NCBI GenBank assembly: GCA_019750655.1
Contig: JAIEOG010000443.1
Coordinates: 1-8,393 of the forward strand
Direction: 5' to 3'
Source: a bacterium
GTDB lineage: Bacteria > Bdellovibrionota > FAC87 > UBA2466
DNA: 8,393 nucleotides
Under the pieces are notes generated by a model. It did not search any database, had not been told where the DNA came from, and saw nothing but the letters and a program-made list of their open reading frames with translations. Below, in pieces: positions 1-6,797 of the stretch. The translations under genes were made by a program, and so were the position numbers. The stretch's first letter is position 1; each line of letters opens with the position of its first letter.

Positions 1-977
<977 letters not shown>

Positions 978-982
978 ATTGT

Positions 983-1004
983 GTAGTTGAGTAACCCCAA
1001 CTAC
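983..1004 (-). other. 16S leader hairpin next to the mature 5' end
   Basis: A perfect 7-base inverted repeat (GTAGTTG at 983-989, CAACTAC at 998-1004) with an 8-base loop lies only a few bases upstream of the mature 16S 5' end. In the pre-rRNA it would fold into a small hairpin. rRNA leaders commonly hold such stems near processing sites; a role in 5' maturation is inference. Confidence 0.5.
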
Positions 1005-1016
1005 TAATGTCTGAAG

Positions 1017-1038
1017 CCAAATCTCTTTCGAGACTTGG
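1017..1038 (-). other. 16S leader hairpin with a GAAA tetraloop
   Basis: Read on the minus strand, CCAAGTCTC, GAAA, GAGATTTGG forms a 9-pair stem (eight Watson-Crick pairs and one G-U) closed by a GNRA-type tetraloop. It sits about 40 bases upstream of the mature 16S end, inside the transcribed leader. GNRA-capped stems are stable and frequent in structured RNA. The fold is seen directly; any function in rRNA processing or antitermination is inferred. Confidence 0.55.
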
Positions 1039-1079
1039 ATTTTTAATTCAAGGGCCCGTGTTTGCGTAACTGCTATTTA

Positions 1080-1092
1080 GTTTTCAAAGACC
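1080..1092 (-). promoter_or_regulatory. boxA-like antitermination element of the rRNA leader
   Basis: The minus strand reads GGTCTTTGAAAAC, close to the boxA element (TGCTCTTTAACA type) that loads NusB/NusE in rRNA operon leaders. It lies between the proposed promoter and the 16S gene, where boxA is expected. The call rests on similarity and position only. Confidence 0.5.
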
Positions 1093-1110
1093 GTTGCGTC
1101 AGGAAGGATG

Positions 1111-1139
1111 TAGATATTTCCAGCCCTAGAATCTGGCAA
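1111..1139 (-). promoter_or_regulatory. Likely rRNA operon promoter (-35/-10)
   Basis: On the minus strand TTGCCA (1139-1134) is followed after 17 bases by TATCTA (1116-1111), a sigma70-type arrangement with a good -35 (5 of 6) and a modest -10 (3 of 6). Start of transcription would fall near 1104, giving a leader of about 127 bases before 16S. An A-rich stretch directly upstream (minus strand AAAAAAAGTGAAAAATAA, about 1143-1160) fits an UP element bound by the alpha subunit C-terminal domain, as is typical of rRNA promoters. Position relative to 16S supports the call; the precise hexamers are inferred. Confidence 0.5.
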
Positions 1140-1153
1140 GGGTTATTTTTCAC

Positions 1154-1177
1154 TTTTTTTGAAGATCTTCGAAAAAA
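1154..1177. repeat. A/T-flanked 24-base palindrome upstream of the rRNA promoter
   Basis: A perfect 10-base palindrome GAAGATCTTC (1161-1170) is flanked by seven T and by G plus six A, giving a palindrome with 11 of 12 pairs matched. The core has no loop, so a double-stranded protein site or bent DNA is more likely than a terminator hairpin. It lies about 50-73 bases upstream of the proposed rRNA start, in the distal UP-element or upstream-activator zone, and also within the region from which the divergent oxidoreductase gene must be transcribed. Confidence 0.5.
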
Positions 1178-1272
1178 CCGATGCCCGTCTCGAGAATGGC
1201 TTCCATTAAGGGTTTCGAGCACTCCCGCGGATCCCCTGGCCGGCGACGATCACCCATGATTTAATCCGATCC

Positions 1273-2355
1273 ATGTCGAAAGTCGTGATCGTAGGCGCGG
1301 GTGTAGCGGGATTGGGTTTAGCGAAGCAGTTAAGCTCATCTTTAGTAGAAATTAGCGGGCTCGAGAAGGACCTCCGTGGCGGAGGTCGCTTCGAGATCGG
1401 CCACCAGCGTGTCTATACAGCTGAGGCCCGGGATTTCATGACCGATCTCCTGCCCGATACGGCCTGGTCTCTAGTGGAAGAACCCCCCTTTGCCTTGCGC
1501 AAAGGAGAGTTCGGCCCCCTCGGAGATATGGAGTTTTCCGCGCCCGAATCCTTCTATCTAGCGACGCCCTTCTGGCAGCCTGCAGCGACTTACCACTCTA
1601 TAGTGGAAAAACTCTGGTCTCAGGTTGGCGAGTCCTTTCGCCTGCGCACGCAAGTCGCAAGCGTCGATCTCGCGAACAAGTCGCTCCTCTTAGTGAGCGG
1701 CGAAAAAGTCGCTTATGATAAGCTGCTTTGGACTTCGACGCTCGCTTCCCTGGGGAAAGCGACGGGCGAAACACCTAAGGGAATCGCGAAGAAGAAACCG
1801 CCCGTGATCGAAACAGGCGGCATCACGCTCGATCTAGACACCTCCGCAAGTCTCTTCGCTCAGGCAAACACCGTCGTCATTCCGTTTCGCTACAAAGACC
1901 ATAAGCTCAAGGGCCTGGGGATGCAGGCGCCGTGGTCGGGAACCGCAGGAGCGCATAGCTACCGTTTTCTCGTCTTCCTAGAAGATGCTCTCTTAGAGGA
2001 CCGCGAGGAGCTCGCGAAAGTCGTGCGCGCTTTTAAACGGGAGCTCACACGCACCTTTCCCGACTTAGAAAAGGCAGAAAGCCGGGAACGCATTGTGTTC
2101 CACCCAAGCCTTTCGGGAGAAATCCCCGTGTCGGTGCGGTCTTTAGAGATTTATCCCGACGTCGTTTGCGTGGGATCCGATCTTTATACGGAAGAAGTGT
2201 CTCCGGATAAGCAGGAGTTCGCGTTGCGCAACCTGGATCTGACTTTGCGCAACTGCCTCGACTTCTTGGACATCACCGCGCCGCAGTGGCAGTTGAAGAC
2301 ACAGCAGCCAGTACTCGCATCGACTGCGCCGCTGGAAGCTCTACAGCCCGAATAA
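1273..2355 (+). CDS. FAD-dependent oxidoreductase, amine-oxidase / protoporphyrinogen-oxidase-like
   Basis: A 360-residue flavoprotein-like protein. The N-terminus has a beta strand and dinucleotide-binding motif GAGVAG (residues 8-13), an acidic residue at the end of the second strand (E31, expected to hold the adenosine ribose) and an RGGGR stretch (35-39), matching the 'LEx..GGR' block of amine-oxidase-type FAD enzymes. Near the C-terminus, VCVGSD (298-303) matches the second FAD-contacting strand (usually GD). It is shorter than the usual 430-500 residues of that superfamily, so a compact substrate domain is likely; the substrate cannot be told. No signal peptide, so probably cytoplasmic. 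There is no convincing Shine-Dalgarno before the ATG at 1273; an upstream ATG at 1256 hits an immediate stop. The gene is divergent from the rRNA promoter, and converges with the exported-protein gene only 9 bases away. Confidence 0.8.
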   Translation: MSKVVIVGAGVAGLGLAKQLSSSLVEISGLEKDLRGGGRFEIGHQRVYTAEARDFMTDLLPDTAWSLVEEPPFALRKGEFGPLGDMEFSAPESFYLATPFWQPAATYHSIVEKLWSQVGESFRLRTQVASVDLANKSLLLVSGEKVAYDKLLWTSTLASLGKATGETPKGIAKKKPPVIETGGITLDLDTSASLFAQANTVVIPFRYKDHKLKGLGMQAPWSGTAGAHSYRFLVFLEDALLEDREELAKVVRAFKRELTRTFPDLEKAESRERIVFHPSLSGEIPVSVRSLEIYPDVVCVGSDLYTEEVSPDKQEFALRNLDLTLRNCLDFLDITAPQWQLKTQQPVLASTAPLEALQPE

Positions 2356-2384
2356 AACGCCGCTCTAATTAAGAGGCGCTTTCC
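2354..2384. terminator. Weak bidirectional terminator candidate between convergent genes
   Basis: Between and overlapping the ends of two convergent genes, CTCT, AATTA, AGAG (2363-2375) forms a small stem, which can be extended with bulges by CGC/GCG and then flanking A and T runs (AAA before, TTT after). Such symmetric A-stem-T structures often stop transcription from both sides. The stem is short and imperfect, so the call is tentative. Confidence 0.3.
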
Positions 2385-3330
2385 ATTTCTGCAGCATTTC
2401 CCCGGTCCATTGCGCCACCAAGGAGGCGTGCCGGTCTGAACCCAGTTGAAGCGCCTTGCGGTGCACCGCCTGGACCGCCGCGGTTTTTTCCGGCGATGCG
2501 GGCGTGGTTTCCAAAAGTTCTTTGGCGATTTCCATAGGCCACGGCACGCCCGGAGCGGTGGAGATCGTTAGGAACAACACCTCACCAACGACGGTCCAAG
2601 CTTCCTGAGTGCCAAGAGGCGCAAGCCTTCGAACCGCGGTAGACTGGAGGCCCGCTGCAAAGGAACCCCATTCGTTGTTCTGCCTTAATGCCTGGGCAAG
2701 CTGCTCCCAAAGCTCCTTATCGATGGCGCGCTTAAGGGGGAGGCTTAGCAGGGCAAGTGCCTCTAAGAACGCAAACTGATCCTCTGCCGAAAGGGTGGGC
2801 AAGCGCACACAGAGCTCAGCTTCCAACCGCTTCAAAACGCGCGACCGCATCGCCGAATCCGACTCTTTCAACCCCGCTTCGCGAAGACAGGCTTCGTAAG
2901 TAATTCGTGGAATCTGGGTGGCCTTGCGGAGCGCATCCTGAGCATCTGCGAGGGCAGTGTAACCCTGCGCCATCTGGCGAGGAAACCCTTGCATGCCTCG
3001 GCTATTTACCAGCTCGGCAACCTTACGCCGCTTTTCTTCGAGGGCTTCGATTTGTTGAGCGGCCAGGCTGCCATTGTAAAAGCGTGCAATGACTTCATCG
3101 CCTTTAGCCAAAACTTCAGGAGAAGGGATGTCCTCGCGAATCTCCTCGGCCACCCCTCGCAGAACCTCGGTCCAAACCTGCCCCCAAAGAGAGGTAGACC
3201 GCGCCGGTTGTTCAGGCGCTAAGTCGTAAGCCGCCCAGTCGAAGGCGAATAGATTTACAAACCAAGCCAGACACCCCGCGTGTGCGGAAGCTGAAAACGT
3301 TAGAAACAAACAGACGGCTAATGCGCGCAT
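2365..3330 (-). CDS. Exported alpha-helical protein of unknown function
   Basis: A 321-residue protein that I do not recognise. It opens with a typical Sec signal peptide (MRALAVCLFLTFSASAHA, likely cleaved after A18), so it should reach the periplasm or outside. The cysteine right after the cleavage site is not in a proper lipobox (histidine at -3), so a lipoprotein is unlikely. The mature part looks almost wholly helical, with charged heptad-like stretches around residues 95-110 and many leucine/alanine-rich helices after residue 150, suggesting a helical-repeat or bundle fold. No catalytic motif is visible. The ATG at 3330 has no clear Shine-Dalgarno, but the stop of the acyltransferase-like gene is only 37 bases upstream on the same strand, so shared transcription and possible translational dependence are likely. 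The two may act together at the envelope; that link is inference from position. Confidence 0.75.
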   Translation of the reverse strand: MRALAVCLFLTFSASAHAGCLAWFVNLFAFDWAAYDLAPEQPARSTSLWGQVWTEVLRGVAEEIREDIPSPEVLAKGDEVIARFYNGSLAAQQIEALEEKRRKVAELVNSRGMQGFPRQMAQGYTALADAQDALRKATQIPRITYEACLREAGLKESDSAMRSRVLKRLEAELCVRLPTLSAEDQFAFLEALALLSLPLKRAIDKELWEQLAQALRQNNEWGSFAAGLQSTAVRRLAPLGTQEAWTVVGEVLFLTISTAPGVPWPMEIAKELLETTPASPEKTAAVQAVHRKALQLGSDRHASLVAQWTGEMLQKWKAPLN

Positions 3331-3367
3331 GCGATCGCTGTAGCACGCGTCTTCGCGATTGAAACAG

Positions 3368-4087
3368 TTATTTTGCGACTAGCAGACTCTTCACTGCGAG
3401 TTCGCTGCTAGCGCGCCTAACCGCCGGAACCAGTGCTTCCATTTCACGTTGGATGAGCGCCGTGGCTTCTTCATTCGACAGTGCCGCTAGATCACTTGCG
3501 GGGATGGGGTCTCCCACGTAAGTCGTCACCGTCGAAAACGGCATCGGGATGTAGTGCTGGTTTACCACCCAAGCGCGATCGACCACCTGCCGCATGCAGA
3601 CGACGGGGCGGTTTGTCGTAGCACTTAAGCCCGCAGCAGAAGGCCTCACGCGGTAATAAGGCCCGCCCGAATCCGTGCGGAACGCAAAAGGCGTTTGGGT
3701 ATTTGCGCGCAGGTATTCCCGCACCTGATCGATGGGGCGCCCCGGTTTCTTGCGGTCGTAACGGATAGCCGGGAGGCGATCGAGCCAGCAAATAACCGAC
3801 GTGACGTAAGAAGCAAACGTGTGGCTGCCCAAGTAGGCCATGTGCTTGCACCGCTCAATCCAAAACTTGCGCGCCGCTAGGCAAACGAGAAACTCCGGGT
3901 GAAATACAACAATGAGCGAATTCGCAGGGTAATCGACTGATCCGACGGTTTTTTTCTCCCGAACGGTCAAGGCAAGCAGCCTGAAAACAACGGCGATTAA
4001 AAACCCGGGCAACAAGGACAAAAGCAATGTGCCCCAGCGGTATTCTTTTGCGGGTATTCCCTCTAACGATTTCTGTAGGCCTTTCAC
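3368..4087 (-). CDS. DUF374-like lysophospholipid acyltransferase-fold protein
   Basis: A 239-residue protein resembling the DUF374 branch of the lysophospholipid acyltransferase (LPLAT) superfamily, which transfers acyl groups in lipid or lipid A-like envelope synthesis. Visible: a hydrophobic N-terminal segment (about residues 19-40), the catalytic-type histidine in VVFHPEFL (H63), the block TDSGGPYYRVRPSA (138-151) matching 'TPDGPRGPRxxxxxG', then IPMPFS (180-185) and GDPIP (192-196), matching the family's 'IPlPFS...GePI'. The aspartate of the classic HX4D motif is absent at H63+5 (V68), as in DUF374 proteins generally, so activity is unproven. Start: the longest frame begins with TTG at 4117, but GTG at 4087 has a strong GGAGG (4092-4096) four bases upstream and is preferred. 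A TTGACA hexamer lies upstream on the same strand (4219-4214) without a good -10. Likely membrane associated and cotranscribed with the exported protein downstream. Confidence 0.7.
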   Translation of the reverse strand: MKGLQKSLEGIPAKEYRWGTLLLSLLPGFLIAVVFRLLALTVREKKTVGSVDYPANSLIVVFHPEFLVCLAARKFWIERCKHMAYLGSHTFASYVTSVICWLDRLPAIRYDRKKPGRPIDQVREYLRANTQTPFAFRTDSGGPYYRVRPSAAGLSATTNRPVVCMRQVVDRAWVVNQHYIPMPFSTVTTYVGDPIPASDLAALSNEEATALIQREMEALVPAVRRASSELAVKSLLVAK

Positions 4088-4091
4088 AGCG

Positions 4092-4096
4092 CCTCC
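4092..4096 (-). promoter_or_regulatory. Ribosome binding site that decides the acyltransferase start
   Basis: Minus-strand GGAGG lies four bases before GTG at 4087, while the upstream TTG at 4117 has no comparable site. This favours the shorter protein, whose N-terminus then runs into the hydrophobic segment without the extra ten polar residues. Confidence 0.65.
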
Positions 4097-4234
4097 CTCG
4101 CTTAGACGAAATTGCAATGCCTATGCCGGGGGATCCGTGCCTACACAGCGCGGAGAGTTCGAGTCAGGAGTGAGAAAGCATTCGAAAATGAGAAATCAGT
4201 ACTGTGCGTGGACTGTCAACATTCGGCGCTAACA

Positions 4235-5050
4235 TCAGACAGCAAACCAATCTAGGTTTAGACAGAAAAGCTGCTCGGCAGGCGATTCATCTACCACCCG
4301 ACTAAACTCTCCGAGGTACTCACTTGTAAGCCGGCGCAGCTTTGCGCGGTCCTCGAGGCTGGCAGTGAAGGGGCTTGTGAAAGAGATGTAGGGCTCTTTT
4401 TGGAATTGGATTTTTTCTAAGGCCTTCAAACGCCAGTTCTGGTGGTGGCGAACTACGTGGGGCGAATCGGCGGGTGTATGCGTCCGCAGCATGATCGTTT
4501 TCAATCGGCCATCTCGCTCCTCACACAGACCACTCGCCACTAAAAACCGTGCAACATCGGCTACGAGCTTCGCCGGAAGTCCTAGGCGAGCAGCAATCGC
4601 ATCCACCGTTTGGCAGCCTTCGATCGAAGTCAAAAGCCGTACAGCACTCAAGTACCAGTGCGAATAAAATTCCGCCTTGTCGGACTCCTGCAGCTCCGAG
4701 CGCGGGCGCACGCGGCTCGAAGGTAATTCCCACTTAGAGCGTAGAACTTCGACCTTGCACTGGTAAAACCGCTTCAACGAACGGCTCCCGGCGCGATCGC
4801 GTTGGATGCACAAAAGCAGATAGTCCGTTTCCTCTTCGTCTAAGCCAAGATTTTCCGCCAGCGCGTAACCCTGCTCGGGAGTGAGGTGTTTGGTGCCGCG
4901 GAAGACTTGGCTGACTAAGGAAGTGTGGATGGAAAGCTGAGACGCGATCTTGCGGTATTGCCCGCGGCCCCCACCCGGCATGGACTCAATGCGTTCGGCA
5001 ACGTAGCGTTTGTAGCAATCGAAGTCGTAAATCTTAGGTGTAGTTTGCAT
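4235..5050 (-). CDS. TIGR02147 / DUF4423 family regulator (first copy)
   Basis: A 271-residue protein of the TIGR02147 family, whose C-terminal part is known as DUF4423. Family hallmarks visible: an N-terminal 'YDFxxYKRYVxE' opening (residues 8-19), then a helix-turn-helix-like stretch (about 32-69: YRKIASQLSIHTSLVSQVF, followed by LTPEQGYALAENLGLDEEE) and a long helical C-terminal region with a second winged-helix-like segment (about 135-175). Length fits the family's usual size of about 270. The family is thought to be DNA-binding transcription regulators; direct proof is scarce, so the role is inference. There is no Shine-Dalgarno before the ATG at 5050; instead an inverted repeat begins two bases upstream, suggesting a leaderless or autoregulated message. 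It is divergent from the small exported protein and metzincin, its likely targets. Downstream the acyltransferase-like gene follows after 147 bases and may or may not share the transcript. Confidence 0.82.
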   Translation of the reverse strand: MQTTPKIYDFDCYKRYVAERIESMPGGGRGQYRKIASQLSIHTSLVSQVFRGTKHLTPEQGYALAENLGLDEEETDYLLLCIQRDRAGSRSLKRFYQCKVEVLRSKWELPSSRVRPRSELQESDKAEFYSHWYLSAVRLLTSIEGCQTVDAIAARLGLPAKLVADVARFLVASGLCEERDGRLKTIMLRTHTPADSPHVVRHHQNWRLKALEKIQFQKEPYISFTSPFTASLEDRAKLRRLTSEYLGEFSRVVDESPAEQLFCLNLDWFAV

Positions 5051-5051
5051 G

Positions 5052-5097
5052 GTTGAAATGTTTACCCAACGGTAAACAAGCGCGTTGCTATTTCAAC
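5052..5097. promoter_or_regulatory. Nested inverted repeats, candidate operator of the divergent pair
   Basis: Two perfect inverted repeats are nested in the gap between the regulator and the exported-protein gene. Inner: GTTTACC (5060-5066) and GGTAAAC (5071-5077), four bases apart. Outer: GTTGAAAT (5052-5059) and ATTTCAAC (5090-5097). On the left the two arms abut; on the right they are separated by 12 bases (about one helical turn). The left arm ends two bases from the regulator's start codon and the right arm overlaps a possible -35 of the divergent gene. The natural reading is an operator bound by the TIGR02147 protein itself; the repeats are seen, the binding protein is inferred. Confidence 0.6.
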
Positions 5098-5112
5098 AAA
5101 AAAATCTATCTC
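5085..5112 (+). promoter_or_regulatory. Possible promoter of the exported protein / metzincin operon
   Basis: TTGCTA (5085-5090) and TATCTC (5107-5112) are 16 bases apart with an A-rich spacer. Both hexamers are only partial matches to the sigma70 consensus, which would suit a promoter needing help from a regulator bound at the upstream repeats. Start would be near 5119, leaving a leader of about 44 bases. Confidence 0.3.
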
Positions 5113-5137
5113 CCCTCGTAGCGGGGGCCTATCCTCA

Positions 5138-5144
5138 GGTAAAC
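5138..5144 (+). promoter_or_regulatory. Third GGTAAAC half-site in the leader of the exported gene
   Basis: An exact third copy of the GGTAAAC half-site lies seven bases upstream of the AAGGAG ribosome binding site (5152-5157). Its centre is about 72 bases from the centre of the inner inverted repeat, close to seven helical turns, which would allow two bound proteins to contact each other on the same face. The match is direct; function is inference. Confidence 0.4.
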
Positions 5145-5162
5145 CATTAGCAAGGAGATCTT

Positions 5163-5585
5163 GTGAAACACCTAGTATTCGCTTCGCTTCTGACGCTCAT
5201 TCCTCATGTGGCATCGGCTGCGGTTTGTCCGGACATCTCCGGAGATTATGTGGGAACGTGCAATAGCAATCCTAAGGAATATAAAATCGAGCAAACCGGC
5301 TGCGACACTCTGACAATCAACGGCAAGGCCTACAAAATGGGGATGATTGTGAATACCCCCGTTACGAAAGACATGGATGGTTACACCACAGAATACGGCG
5401 AATGGACGCAGTATGGAGCCGCGATAAAAACCACCTTGCTCGCCAAGGACACGAAGAGCGGCGACATTCGCCACTACGCCACGACCATCGACCTCGGTCC
5501 CAACCAAGATGGCTCGTACCATATCAACTACGCCTACGGCCGCGGATCGGGCTCCAGTTTCGTTTGGTGCGATTTCACAAAATAA
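5163..5585 (+). CDS. Small exported four-cysteine protein, unknown function
   Basis: A 140-residue protein not assigned to a known family. It starts at GTG (5163) with AAGGAG five bases upstream; the TTG two bases earlier runs straight into a stop. A Sec signal peptide (MKHLVFASLLTLIPHVASA, cut after A19) exports it. The mature part has four cysteines (22, 33, 47, 136), an even number fitting two disulfides in the periplasm or outside, and alternating polar/aromatic residues suggesting a beta-rich fold. It opens with CPDISGDYVGTC, a C-P-x-x-x-G-x-Y pattern I associate with short exported proteins of Bdellovibrio-like bacteria (recollection, not a search). The metzincin gene follows after 29 bases with its own strong ribosome binding site, so the two are probably one operon. 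It could be a partner or inhibitor of the protease, or an unrelated secreted product. Confidence 0.78.
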   Translation: MKHLVFASLLTLIPHVASAAVCPDISGDYVGTCNSNPKEYKIEQTGCDTLTINGKAYKMGMIVNTPVTKDMDGYTTEYGEWTQYGAAIKTTLLAKDTKSGDIRHYATTIDLGPNQDGSYHINYAYGRGSGSSFVWCDFTK

Positions 5586-5614
5586 AAACAACTCAGGAAA
5601 TCAGGGGAGGGGAT

Positions 5615-6730
5615 ATGAAAATTCGATGGGGAATAGCTTTGTGTTTAGGTGTGGGATTAACCGCTCTCGCAGGCCCGGCGGATGGCGGGGGCGGCGACAC
5701 CCGCTTCGCCACGCACGCCGCCTGGTATGAGGGAACTCGGCCGATCTACTATTGCCTGGAGACCTCCCCGGATTTCGGGGTCGCAGAAGCAGACGTTGAA
5801 AAACTGTTTTTGGAGGCTGTCTCTGACTGGAGAGCCTACCTCTCCATTAGCACTGCTCGGGCCTTCCTAAACTTCGAATACAAACGCAGCCCCCAGTGTG
5901 GCGGTTGGGAAGACCTGACGCTGTACTTGGGTGTAGAGAACGCGCGCGTCTCAGACGCAAAGAAACACTACGAAAACCCCTTAGCCTTCGCTGAAGCGAC
6001 ACGCATCCCGAGTTGGAGCAAAGGGTTTATCTGGATCGCCAAAGGCAATGCGGATCTCAGCCAGCATGAGAAAACCCCGGATTGGTCCCAGACGCACCTT
6101 CTCAAAGCAGCATTGCTCCATGAGTTAGGCCATGTGCTCGGCTGCCCCCACGTCTCCAACACGGTGATGGATGAGAAGTTCGCATCGCGCTTGATGCATA
6201 CGTCCCCTCCGTGGGACGCAAAGTTTGCGAACATCGATTGGGATGTGCAGCTCTTACCTAATTACCGCGGGACAAATATTTACGAAGGGCACATGGGCCC
6301 CGAAGACGAGCGGGCCGCCACGAATACCTTCGAACGGTTTTTCGGGCGCAAACCTGTTGGAGACGTGTCTGCGCGCCTAACGGTTGAAGGAAGATACGAT
6401 ATGACCTTCAGCACGCACCTCGAGGTTACTGACCGGCAAGCCACCCAAAAAATAAGCATCGCTTTTCCCGCCTCTCAAAGCATCTTCAAGCTCGCCGAAC
6501 ATGCTTTCGCGACCCTGGCCCCTACCGGACCCGTAGTGCGAATAGGTTCGGGCGCGGGCTTCAGCTTTGAGGGCGAAGAGGTGTCCGGCCGCACGGCCTA
6601 TTCGAATTTCCGCTCCCCCAGCGGGAAGGACTACAACATCGTCTTTGAGCTCAATAGCATGGAGGCAAAGCCGGTCTTGATGCGCTACCTCTGGGACGGA
6701 AAACAGATGATCCTCTTCGAAGTCCGCTGA
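5615..6730 (+). CDS. Exported metzincin-type (matrixin-like) zinc metalloprotease
   Basis: A 371-residue secreted protease. A signal peptide (MKIRWGIALCLGVGLTALA, cut after A19) is followed by a domain with 'IYYCLE' (44-49) and a helix ending in W72, typical of matrixin-like enzymes. The zinc motif HELGHVLGCPH (169-179) supplies three histidine ligands and the catalytic E170; TVMDE with M185, six residues after the third histidine, is the expected Met-turn. Family knowledge says such enzymes cleave proteins outside the cytoplasm. The C-terminal half (about 250-371) looks beta-rich and may be an accessory or substrate-binding domain. The frame is open further upstream to 5402, overlapping the previous gene, but ATG 5615 has GGAGG at 5606-5610 and begins the signal peptide. 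Cysteines 47, 95 and 177 remain in the mature protein; 47 and 95 could form a disulfide. Substrate unknown; prey or host proteins, or the cell's own envelope, are all possible. Confidence 0.85.
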   Translation: MKIRWGIALCLGVGLTALAGPADGGGGDTRFATHAAWYEGTRPIYYCLETSPDFGVAEADVEKLFLEAVSDWRAYLSISTARAFLNFEYKRSPQCGGWEDLTLYLGVENARVSDAKKHYENPLAFAEATRIPSWSKGFIWIAKGNADLSQHEKTPDWSQTHLLKAALLHELGHVLGCPHVSNTVMDEKFASRLMHTSPPWDAKFANIDWDVQLLPNYRGTNIYEGHMGPEDERAATNTFERFFGRKPVGDVSARLTVEGRYDMTFSTHLEVTDRQATQKISIAFPASQSIFKLAEHAFATLAPTGPVVRIGSGAGFSFEGEEVSGRTAYSNFRSPSGKDYNIVFELNSMEAKPVLMRYLWDGKQMILFEVR

Positions 6731-6739
6731 ATCAAGCTT

Positions 6740-6764
6740 GGGTGGAGGGCAAGGCTCTCCACCC
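6740..6764 (+). terminator. Hairpin after the metzincin gene, possible terminator
   Basis: GGGTGGAG (6740-6747) and CTCCACCC (6757-6764) form a perfect 8-base stem with a 9-base loop, ten bases after the stop codon. A second, weaker stem follows (CGCTC 6771-6775 with GAGCG 6785-6789). There is no good T run after either, so termination would be inefficient or Rho-assisted; the structure may instead protect the mRNA 3' end. Confidence 0.45.
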
Positions 6765-6797
6765 ATCCCTCGCTCCCCTCTTTCGAGCGGGTTCCCC

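Noticed and set aside
1062..1259. 65-residue plus-strand open frame upstream of the oxidoreductase
   Set aside because: It covers the rRNA leader and promoter region, has no ribosome binding site and no recognisable protein features.
3317..3330. Lipoprotein reading of the 321-residue exported protein because of the cysteine near the signal peptide end
   Set aside because: The residues before the cysteine (H-A-G) do not match a lipobox, which needs an aliphatic residue at -3; an A-H-A signal peptidase I site fits better.
3560..3566. Another GTTTACC inside the acyltransferase-like gene
   Set aside because: A single 7-base match within coding sequence, without a partner arm; chance occurrence is likely.
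4214..4219. Minus-strand TTGACA as a promoter for the acyltransferase-like gene
   Set aside because: The -35 hexamer is perfect but no acceptable -10 lies 16-18 bases downstream, so it is not listed as a promoter, only noted.
5172..5591. 139-residue antisense frame covering almost all of the small exported protein gene
   Set aside because: The plus-strand frame has a ribosome binding site, a clear signal peptide and paired cysteines; the antisense frame has none of these and is likely a codon-bias shadow.
5402..5614. Extension of the metzincin frame 71 residues upstream
   Set aside because: It would overlap the exported-protein gene by 184 bases and bury the signal peptide; ATG 5615 has a strong ribosome binding site and starts the signal peptide exactly.
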